From NCBI GenBank assembly GCA_034411955.1, contig DAOUMF010000171.1, positions 1-14,003 of the forward strand: 14,003 nt of DNA, read 5' to 3'. Source of the stretch: DAOUMF01 sp034411955. Lineage in GTDB: Bacteria; Chloroflexota; Dehalococcoidia; SM23-28-2; RBG-16-64-32. The notes under the pieces were generated by a model that saw nothing but the letters and a program-made list of their open reading frames with translations, ran no database searches and was not told the origin of the DNA. The position numbers and the translations under genes are program-made. Position 1 is the stretch's first letter. The number at the start of each line of letters is the position of its first letter. Positions 7,439-13,041 of the stretch are shown here, one piece after another.

Positions 7439-9208
7439 ATGGCCGATCTGGAGTCTGAGTTCGCGACGCCAGAAGAGATTCTTCGGTACCTTGAGCGTGA
7501 TCGTTCCCCGCCAACGCGCAATTTCGCAAGGGGACGCCTGTTTCAAGAGGCAGGTGCCATGTTTGCGCTCCGCGGAGATTCAGATAACACCCGCAAGTGC
7601 TGCGCGGAGTCGATTCTCTTCTATGCCCATGCGCAGGAACCTGCCGCTGAAGGTCCCGGCGCAAGGTATCTCGGGCCCTTGGCCGTGTTTGAAGGACGCG
7701 CTTTTGCAGACCCTGACATCATTCCCGACACCATGTTGGGGTACTTCGAGGAACGCGTGGGACGCACCAAGAACCCCTACTTGAAAGCCAGGTACGCAGA
7801 TCTTCTGTGGCAACGCGGGCGCGGACATGCTTACGCACGCGAAAGCATTGGTGCGCACCTTCAGCTTGTCATTAGAGAGGCAGATCAAGGACGGTATCAC
7901 ACCGCGGCCGAAAGCTCACGAAGGGCTCTTCACCTTGCATTCGCGTTGGGCGATACGGCGTTAAAGGCGTCCACCGTTCATACCGTTACGATCGCAGCCG
8001 AAGATTGGGTGAAAAAGGGGAGCGATGACCGCTTCTTTGCCACTCACATTATTGACAAGATACTGAGTGTGGGCCGGTTCAAAGATCAGTCCATACTGAA
8101 ACGCTGGGTGAGACTCCTAGAGGAAGCACTGGGGATAGCGACGGAACGTCACACGCGTCGGGGACTACTATCGCAACTGGCTAGGGTTCTTGACAGGCTG
8201 GGCAGGCATGCGGAAGCGCGTGAGCGGCGTGTGGACATTGGAGCAGAGTGGGAAGCGGAAGCGCGGGAGCGAGAACCGAGGAGCGCTCTGGAAGCAGCGG
8301 TCTTCCGTCAGCACGCGTTGAAGACGTACACGGACGCAGGTGCGTCTGAAAAAGTGGAAGAGCTAAAGCAAGTGGTTCGGCAAGGCTACCACCGAGCTGA
8401 AGGGGAATTTGGCACGATCTCGACTAGAACGGAGATTGACTTCACGGAATGGGATGAACGCGTATCGAAGTGGTTTGAGTTGCCTGCCACAGAATCTCTG
8501 GCGCATTTGGCGGCCAATTTCTGGCTTATGCCGACATGGGAGGAAGCCGAGCGGATTGCACGTGACTTGATGGACACAGCACCGCTTTCTCAATTGATTC
8601 CCATGATCACTCTCGATGATGGCCGGCCAATCTCGCAACCCCGCACAGAGCAAGAACAGTGGCTGGACAATGTGAGGCGTCAATACCAGTGGCAACTAGT
8701 CTTCAAGAGGATTTACCTGACACGGGCTCTGGGCTTGCTCAAACAACGCGGTCAGTTAGACGCTGATTCATTGGTGCTGTCGATGCGGCATTCCCCAGTG
8801 TTCGACGACGAGAGAATGCCGATCGTTGGGCGCGGTTTCGAGCGCTACGCCGCGGGCGATTTCGTGAGCGCCCTTCACATACTGGTTCCGAACCTAGAAG
8901 ACTCCCTTAGGAGGTTTCTCGCCAAGTTGGGTGGTTCCGCGACCTACGTGACGGGCGGCAAGATGAGAGAGAAGTCGCTGGATCAAGTTCTTGCGGCGGA
9001 TGAAATGAAGGCTGCGCTGGCAACAATCGCTCCGTTGCACCGCTACCTCGAGCAGTCGCTCGTCGACGAAACTGGACTGAATCTTCGGAACAGAGTGGCC
9101 CATGGGCTACTCTCTGAGGATGAGTGCACTCAAGACAATACGAACACCGTGATTCACATCTACTTGCTGCTGGGCCTGCTGCGAGCCAAGGATTATGCGA
9201 GCGAGTAG
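7439..9208 (+). CDS. DUF4209-like protein with C-terminal HEPN-like RNxxAHG motif
   Basis: This 589-residue soluble, largely helical protein has no known reaction. The N-terminal half (about 130-330) is rich in helices resembling TPR-type repeats (AAESSRRALHLAFALGDTAL, 156-175). The C-terminal part resembles DUF4209 proteins: GFERYAAGDFVSALHILVPN (466-485) then LEDSLRRFL (486-494), and near the end LNLRNRVAHGLL (548-559). The last motif contains R550-x4-H555, the R-x4-6-H pattern of HEPN-fold proteins, many of which are RNases in toxin-antitoxin or abortive-infection systems; that function is not shown here. Sampled lines give about 52-57% G+C against 65% or more in neighbours, and codon use is looser, suggesting acquisition by transfer. 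Its end overlaps the hemW start by 14 nt, so the two are probably co-transcribed. ATG 7439 fits the promoter. The family call is from remembered motifs, not a search. Confidence 0.7.
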   Translation: MADLESEFATPEEILRYLERDRSPPTRNFARGRLFQEAGAMFALRGDSDNTRKCCAESILFYAHAQEPAAEGPGARYLGPLAVFEGRAFADPDIIPDTMLGYFEERVGRTKNPYLKARYADLLWQRGRGHAYARESIGAHLQLVIREADQGRYHTAAESSRRALHLAFALGDTALKASTVHTVTIAAEDWVKKGSDDRFFATHIIDKILSVGRFKDQSILKRWVRLLEEALGIATERHTRRGLLSQLARVLDRLGRHAEARERRVDIGAEWEAEAREREPRSALEAAVFRQHALKTYTDAGASEKVEELKQVVRQGYHRAEGEFGTISTRTEIDFTEWDERVSKWFELPATESLAHLAANFWLMPTWEEAERIARDLMDTAPLSQLIPMITLDDGRPISQPRTEQEQWLDNVRRQYQWQLVFKRIYLTRALGLLKQRGQLDADSLVLSMRHSPVFDDERMPIVGRGFERYAAGDFVSALHILVPNLEDSLRRFLAKLGGSATYVTGGKMREKSLDQVLAADEMKAALATIAPLHRYLEQSLVDETGLNLRNRVAHGLLSEDECTQDNTNTVIHIYLLLGLLRAKDYASE

Positions 9209-10415
9209 CCTCTCCCTCTATCTCCACATACCGTTCTGCGCCCTGAAGTGCTCCTACTGCGACTTCAACTCCTACGCCGGGCAGGAGGAGATCGTGGGGC
9301 CGTACGTGGACGCGCTCATCGCGGAGATGGGGCTGTGGTCGCAGTTCGCGCGTGGGCGGCCCGTGGCCACCGCGTACTTCGGCGGCGGCACGCCCAGCCT
9401 CCTGCCCATCGAGGAACTGGAGCGCATCATGTCGGCGATCGACGACCGGTTCGCGGTGGAGCCGGAGGCGGAGGTCACCCTGGAGGCGAACCCGGGCACC
9501 GTCGACCTGGAGTACCTGCGCCGGCTGCTGGCCCTGGGGGTGAACCGCCTCAGCCTGGGCGTCCAGTCCTTCCACGATGACGAGCTGGCCGTCCTGGATC
9601 GCATCCACTCGGTGGCGGAGGCGGAGGAGGCCTACCGCTGGGCGCGGCAGGCGGGCTTCCGACGCATCAACCTGGACCTCATCTACGGCCTGCCGCAGCA
9701 AACCATGGAGCGCTGGCAGGCCTCCCTGGAGCGGGCCATCGAGCTGGCGCCCGACCACATGTCGCTGTACGCCCTCACCGTGGAGGAGGGGACGAGGCTG
9801 GCGTACGATATCGACCACGGCCGCGTCCCGGAGCCCGACGGCGACGGCCAGGCCGCGATGTACGAGTGGGCGGGTGAGCGGATGGCCTCGGCGGGCTACC
9901 GGCAGTACGAGATCTCTAACTGGGCCCGCCCGGGTCAGGAGTGCCGCCACAACCTGGTCTACTGGCGGGACGGCGACTGGCTGGGGCTGGGGGCGGGCGC
10001 CCATTCGCACCTCGGCGGCTTCCGCTTCGCCGGCGTCTACTCCCCGGCGCGGTACGTCGAGCTCGTGGGGGAGACGGCGGGCGCGGGTCTGCCCGACACC
10101 CCGGACGTCGCCGCCCTCCTGAAGTCGATGCGACAGGTGACCTTCGTGGAGGAGCAGACGCTGGAACCGGCGATGGCCGACGCTGTTATCCTGGCGCTGC
10201 GCCTGAACGAGGGGGTGAGCGCCGCCGACTTCCGCGCCCGCTTCGGGCGGGAGCTGGAGGATGTGTACGGCCCGAGGCTGGCGGAGCTGGTCTCCCTGGG
10301 TCTCGTTGAGCGGGGCCCTTCGACAGGCTCAGGGCTGGCTCCCGGCCGCCTGCGTCTGACCCCGCGTGGCCGCTTGCTGGCCAACGAGGTGTTCGTGCGC
10401 TTGTTGCCGGACTAG
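9195..10415 (+). CDS. hemW: HemW, radical SAM haem chaperone (HemN-like)
   Basis: This 406-residue radical SAM protein was long annotated as oxygen-independent coproporphyrinogen III oxidase, but HemW proteins bind haem and deliver it to haem proteins. The cluster motif is CALKCSYC (C15, C19, C22), in the context HIPFCALKCSYCDF. HemN has a fourth nearby Cys that is absent here, which favours HemW. Other landmarks are YFGGGTPSLL (61-70), EANPGTVD (97-104), NRLSLGVQSF (117-126), DLIYGLPQQT (161-170), the HemW-type CRHNLVYW (250-257), and GLGAGAHSH (264-272). A winged-helix-like C-terminal domain follows (about 320-400). The ATG at 9195 lies inside the preceding gene, 14 nt before that gene ends. 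AAGGA at 9188-9192 is only 2 nt from the ATG, too close for a normal ribosome-binding site, so translational coupling is likely. Its G+C is back to the background of about 65%. Confidence 0.93.
   Translation: MRASSLSLYLHIPFCALKCSYCDFNSYAGQEEIVGPYVDALIAEMGLWSQFARGRPVATAYFGGGTPSLLPIEELERIMSAIDDRFAVEPEAEVTLEANPGTVDLEYLRRLLALGVNRLSLGVQSFHDDELAVLDRIHSVAEAEEAYRWARQAGFRRINLDLIYGLPQQTMERWQASLERAIELAPDHMSLYALTVEEGTRLAYDIDHGRVPEPDGDGQAAMYEWAGERMASAGYRQYEISNWARPGQECRHNLVYWRDGDWLGLGAGAHSHLGGFRFAGVYSPARYVELVGETAGAGLPDTPDVAALLKSMRQVTFVEEQTLEPAMADAVILALRLNEGVSAADFRARFGRELEDVYGPRLAELVSLGLVERGPSTGSGLAPGRLRLTPRGRLLANEVFVRLLPD
10316..10334 (+). repeat. Dispersed-type repeat CCCTTCGACAGGCTCAGGG inside hemW
   Basis: This 19-base, imperfectly palindromic word (outer CCCT/AGGG arms) encodes residues in the GPSTGSGL segment (374-381) of hemW, a Gly/Ser-rich loop in the C-terminal domain. 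As I recall, closely similar words recur as dispersed repeats in many bacterial genomes. The first nine bases of the window (GCTCAGGGC, in the last tig codons) repeat its right half, so a second copy may start just outside the window. Confidence 0.4.
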
Positions 10416-10429
10416 CCCTCCAATGTAGC

Positions 10430-10447
10430 GGCGGCCTTCAGGCCGCC
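10430..10447 (+). repeat. Perfect inverted repeat, CTTCAG core (REP-like)
   Basis: GGCGGCCT and AGGCCGCC are perfect 8-base arms around a TC centre, in the gap between the convergent hemW and HDAC-like genes, 15 nt after the hemW stop. In RNA it would form a strong hairpin. There is no T-run after it on either strand, so it does not look like a classical intrinsic terminator. The core CTTCAG with different arms recurs at 10464-10481, in the opposite orientation. Confidence 0.6.
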
Positions 10448-10463
10448 AAGCTCCTGGCCTGAT

Positions 10464-10481
10464 GACAGGCTGAAGCCTGTC
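10464..10481 (-). repeat. Perfect inverted repeat, CTTCAG core in reverse orientation
   Basis: GACAGGCT and AGCCTGTC are perfect 8-base arms around a 2-base centre. Read on the minus strand the core is CTTCAG, as in the repeat at 10430-10447, so the pair is inverted relative to each other, 16 nt apart. Such inverted pairs of palindromes are typical of REP/BIME-type elements. The pair may also serve as a bidirectional RNA hairpin between the convergent genes. Confidence 0.6.
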
Positions 10482-10507
10482 CGACCGAACTGGGTGCTGC
10501 GTCTCCG

Positions 10508-10522
10508 CCTGCCCCTGGCAGG
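10508..10522. repeat. Inverted repeat CCTGCC-CCT-GGCAGG
   Basis: Perfect 6-base arms with a 3-base loop, downstream of the HDAC-like gene stop (10546) on the minus strand and at the far end of the intergenic gap from hemW. It is the third hairpin in 130 bp. No T-run follows, so a terminator role is possible but unsupported. Confidence 0.35.
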
Positions 10523-10545
10523 TTCCCCATCCGTTTATCCGTTCT

Positions 10546-11586
10546 CTATCCGTTGTCCAGCCCGTGGACCCGCCTGACCGCCGTCAGCAGCGCGTCGATG
10601 TTGGGGCCGGCGACGGCGGGCCCATCGCCCAGCGGGTCCTCTGCGAACTCGTTCCCCGCCAGCGCGTCGATGCAGGCCCGCACCGACCAGGCCAGCACCG
10701 TGTGGTCGTAGCCGCCCTCGAGGGTGTAGACGACGCGCCCCCCGCATAGCTCGTCGGCCAGGGTCCTGAGCAGCGACGCGATCTCGTAGTAGCCGCGGGT
10801 GTCCAGCCGCATCTGCGCCAGGGGGTCGGCGAAGTGGGCGTCGAAGCCGGCGGATACGAAGAGCATCTGGGGCTGGAAGCGGCGCACCAGCGGTGCCGCC
10901 ACCTCTCGGTAGGCCTGCAGGTACTCGTCGCGCCCGCAGCCGAAGGGCAGCGGCAGGTTGACGGTTGTCCCCTCTCCGCGGCCGTCGCCGGTCTCCCTCC
11001 AGTGGCCGGTGCCCGGGTAGAACGGGTACTGGTGCGTGGAGACGTAGAGCACCCGCGGCTCGGGGTAGAAGGCGTCCTGAGTGCCGTTCCCGTGGTGCAC
11101 GTCGAAGTCCACGATGGCCACCCGCTCCAGGCCGCGACGCTCCAGGGCGTGGGCGGCGGCGATCGCCACGTTGTTGAACAGGCAGAACCCCATCGCCCGA
11201 TGCGGGGTCGCGTGGTGGCCCGGCGGCCGCACTAGGCAGAAGGCGGAGGCCACCTCGCCGTCCAGCACCGCGTCCGTCGCCGCCAGTACGCCGCCGGCGG
11301 ACCTCAGCGCCGCCTCGTAGGAGCGCGACACCACGTAGGTATCGGGGTCCAGCCAGGCGCCGCCGCTCTCCGCCGTCCCCCGCACCCGCTCGATGAGCTC
11401 ACGGGAGTGCACCAGCTCCAGGTCCGCCGGAGTGGCGTCCCGAGGCTTGATCTCCGTCAGCTCCCGCAGCACGCCGGACTCTTTTAGGTAGGAGACGATG
11501 GCCTGGAGGCGGGCCGGCTCCTCGGGGTGGCCGGGCGTGCCGTGCTCCAGGTACAGCGGGTCGTAAACGTAGCCGACCGAGGGCAT
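10546..11586 (-). CDS. Histone deacetylase-like amidohydrolase (AcuC/class II HDAC family)
   Basis: This 346-residue zinc-dependent deacetylase of the HDAC/AcuC/acetylpolyamine amidohydrolase superfamily removes acetyl groups from lysine or small amines; the natural substrate is not readable. The active site is complete: RPPGHHA (120-126, tandem His), VDFDVHHGNGTQDAFY (159-174) carrying Asp160, zinc ligands Asp162 and His164, the further ligand Asp249 in FVSAGFDAH (243-251), and the catalytic Tyr293 in LEGGYD (289-294). Zinc-pocket loop HQYPFYPGTG (185-194) is also typical of bacterial class II enzymes. The frame is open for 69 further codons upstream, but ATG 11586 is chosen because MPSVGYVYDPLYLEHGTPGHPE is the canonical N-terminus. 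A weak TAACAT lies 10 nt before this ATG. The gene converges on hemW and is the first gene downstream of the PD-(D/E)XK gene on the same strand, 140 bp away, so co-transcription is uncertain. Confidence 0.92.
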   Translation of the reverse strand: MPSVGYVYDPLYLEHGTPGHPEEPARLQAIVSYLKESGVLRELTEIKPRDATPADLELVHSRELIERVRGTAESGGAWLDPDTYVVSRSYEAALRSAGGVLAATDAVLDGEVASAFCLVRPPGHHATPHRAMGFCLFNNVAIAAAHALERRGLERVAIVDFDVHHGNGTQDAFYPEPRVLYVSTHQYPFYPGTGHWRETGDGRGEGTTVNLPLPFGCGRDEYLQAYREVAAPLVRRFQPQMLFVSAGFDAHFADPLAQMRLDTRGYYEIASLLRTLADELCGGRVVYTLEGGYDHTVLAWSVRACIDALAGNEFAEDPLGDGPAVAGPNIDALLTAVRRVHGLDNG

Positions 11587-11658
11587 AGCGGGACGTATGT
11601 TATCAGAGAGGACGGCGGCAGTGCTAGAATCGAAATCGCCATGTATGTTGCCGAACCA

Positions 11659-11678
11659 CCGCGCACTAAAGTGCGCGG
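11659..11678 (-). repeat. Perfect inverted repeat, CTTTAG core on the minus strand
   Basis: CCGCGCACT and AGTGCGCGG are perfect 9-base arms around AA. On the minus strand the centre reads CTTTAG, close to the CTTCAG core of the two repeats at 10430-10481, with unrelated arms. It lies in the 140-bp gap between the PD-(D/E)XK stop and the HDAC-like start. Confidence 0.55.
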
Positions 11679-11699
11679 CATCATCTCCGCAGCCGCGGA

Positions 11700-11719
11700 C
11701 CTGCCTGCTGGCAGGCAGG
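11700..11719. repeat. Perfect inverted repeat CCTGCCTGC-TG-GCAGGCAGG
   Basis: Perfect 9-base arms with a 2-base centre, 21 nt from the repeat at 11659-11678 and 7 nt beyond the PD-(D/E)XK stop at 11727. Transcripts of that gene would fold it as a strong hairpin, but no U-run follows in that direction. TTTT occurs 6 nt past it on the plus strand, which is too far and has no plus-strand gene to serve. Confidence 0.5.
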
Positions 11720-11726
11720 CGGTGTT

Positions 11727-12971
11727 TTATGGGAAGGCCTGATCGATGACTTCTTTTATGCGGGGCAACTCGTTTGACTTGAACGCCGACCACGCCTCCT
11801 GCAGTCGTGACCGGAGCCTCTCGAAATCGAGAGAGTCCTCAAGGTCTTCCCACTCGGCGGTGCTGAGAATGTCTTTCCAGAACAGTGTTGGCCAATCGGT
11901 AGACAAGCCTTCTGGATCCGGCGTGAACGGGCTTCCTGCCCTGGTTGCCGCTTCCCATATTCGACGTTTAACGCTTTCGTCGGCCGGTCCAAGTGTGAGC
12001 CTGAGTCCGAGCATGTTCGGTTTCTGTGTAATCGAGTTCCACAACGAAAACAGTATTCCCATGCTCGTACCGCGCCACTTGACGGCACGTTGAAGTTCAG
12101 GCCTATCCCCCCACGAAGTCGGATAGAAGCGGATGACGGACTTAGTGGAAGATACGTCAAGGGTAAACGCTGGGTCTGCCTTTATCATTTCGACCAGGGC
12201 GTCCCCAATCTCCGCTTGCATATCGGGGCGGTGTTCATAAATGAGGTCTAGGGCCGCTTGGTGCTTGCGGTAAATCCGTCTGCACAGCTCCTGTATCTCT
12301 TTGTCCGGCATCACGCGCCTCCTTACCATGGTTACGTAATGGGACAGCGCCGTGGCCACATCATCGCCGATAGTTGACGCCCGCATCTTCACCAGGCGCT
12401 CGATAACCTCGCAGACTTCATCATACGTAACCCCAACGTAGTATTTGCTGTCTGAAGGTTCCTCCCCAGTCACGTTGAGCAGCACATAATGGCGTGTGTA
12501 ATCGGGGAATGCCTCTTCCACCACCTCTCGATACCGGCGCAGCTGATCGCCGTGCTCACCAGAGAAGACCTTGTTCTCAATCACGCAGACAAACTTGTTC
12601 GACTCGTCCACAAGCGTGATATCAATGTTCTCCCACTCCCGGCGCACCTCCGTCCCTGACAGGTCCCACACGTCAACATCGATGGGGGAGATCGTTTCGA
12701 TGCCGGCCTCGCTCGCCTTTACGCTGGTCTTTAGGAGGAAGCCCCTCAAGAAGGCGTCCGCCAGGCCGTGGTTTTGAACGGGGTTCAACAGCCAGGCAAG
12801 GAAATTCGAGTGCCGTATCTCTTGCCGCACCATGCCCAGGGCTTCAAAGATGTTGAACTGACCCGTCAGCTCCTCAAGGCGCGCGAGATCTTCGTTGTCG
12901 AGAATAAATTTCTCCAGCGCTTCCCTGGGATCAGCTCCCTGTTCAGTGGTTCTTTCAGGCTGGCTCGTCAT
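11727..12971 (-). CDS. PD-(D/E)XK nuclease superfamily protein (PDDEXK_4-like)
   Basis: This 414-residue protein has a complete restriction-endonuclease-like active site. The N-terminal NIFEALGMVRQEIRHSNFLA (40-59) followed by WLLNPVQNHGLADAFLRGFL is the hallmark of the PDDEXK_4 family. The nuclease core is REWENIDITLVDE (111-123) with Asp117, VCVIENKVFSGEHGDQLRRY (128-147) with Glu132-x-Lys134, and a Q143-x3-Tyr147 motif of the kind seen in RecB/Cas4-type nucleases. The C-terminal half (about 200-414) is unrecognised and may bind DNA or a partner. The true substrate is unknown. Sampled lines give about 55% G+C against about 72% in selB, suggesting acquisition. No partner methylase, helicase or antitoxin gene is adjacent. 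ATG 12971 is the first Met; no ribosome-binding site precedes it. It may be a stand-alone defence or DNA-repair nuclease. Confidence 0.85.
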   Translation of the reverse strand: MTSQPERTTEQGADPREALEKFILDNEDLARLEELTGQFNIFEALGMVRQEIRHSNFLAWLLNPVQNHGLADAFLRGFLLKTSVKASEAGIETISPIDVDVWDLSGTEVRREWENIDITLVDESNKFVCVIENKVFSGEHGDQLRRYREVVEEAFPDYTRHYVLLNVTGEEPSDSKYYVGVTYDEVCEVIERLVKMRASTIGDDVATALSHYVTMVRRRVMPDKEIQELCRRIYRKHQAALDLIYEHRPDMQAEIGDALVEMIKADPAFTLDVSSTKSVIRFYPTSWGDRPELQRAVKWRGTSMGILFSLWNSITQKPNMLGLRLTLGPADESVKRRIWEAATRAGSPFTPDPEGLSTDWPTLFWKDILSTAEWEDLEDSLDFERLRSRLQEAWSAFKSNELPRIKEVIDQAFP

Positions 12972-12999
12972 CTGGGCTGTATTGTGTTTGGGATGACGG

Positions 13000-13006
13000 T
13001 ATTATG
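13000..13006 (+). promoter_or_regulatory. Back-to-back -10 boxes: TATTAT (+, selB) and CATAAT (-, nuclease gene)
   Basis: TATTAT at 13000-13005 on the plus strand points to selB, and its complement gives CATAAT (13006-13001) pointing to the PD-(D/E)XK gene, so one AT-rich site could fire in both directions. On the plus strand the expected start, 7 bases past the box, is G13012, the first base of the hairpin at 13012-13029. On the minus strand a second candidate (TTGCAT-17-CACAAT) lies 9 nt from the ATG. No clear plus-strand -35 is seen. Confidence 0.35.
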
Positions 13007-13011
13007 CAAGT

Positions 13012-13029
13012 GGTGTCGCAAGCGACACC
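13012..13029 (+). repeat. Perfect inverted repeat GGTGTCGC-AA-GCGACACC in the selB leader
   Basis: Perfect 8-base arms around AA, ending 12 nt before the selB ATG at 13042. If transcription starts near 13012, the selB mRNA would begin with this hairpin (7 base pairs, CAAG loop). It could protect the 5' end or be an operator. Alternatively it is another copy of the short palindromes scattered through this window. Confidence 0.5.
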
Positions 13030-13041
13030 TTCCTTGAAGCC

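Noticed and set aside
5916..7784. Long open frame on the plus strand (over 600 codons) opposite aspS
   Set aside because: It is antisense to a certain aspS gene, has the biased His/Arg/Leu/Gly-rich composition of a shadow frame in high-GC DNA, and shows no recognisable domain.
10464..10481. Palindromes in the hemW-HDAC gap considered as CRISPR repeats
   Set aside because: Arms differ between copies, there are no regular spacers, and no cas genes are present.
10430..10522. Intergenic hairpins as classical Rho-independent terminators
   Set aside because: Stems are strong but no T-run follows on either strand, so terminator calls are not supported; they are listed as repeats.
11587..11793. Extended N-terminus (69 codons) of the HDAC-like protein
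   Set aside because: The extension would translate both intergenic inverted repeats and part of the nuclease gene end, and family proteins begin at the MPSVGYVYDP segment (11586).
7439..12971. A multi-gene defence operon
   Set aside because: The two accessory genes are on opposite strands, separated by hemW and the HDAC-like gene, and no adjacent partner gene is present; only independent single-gene candidates are proposed.
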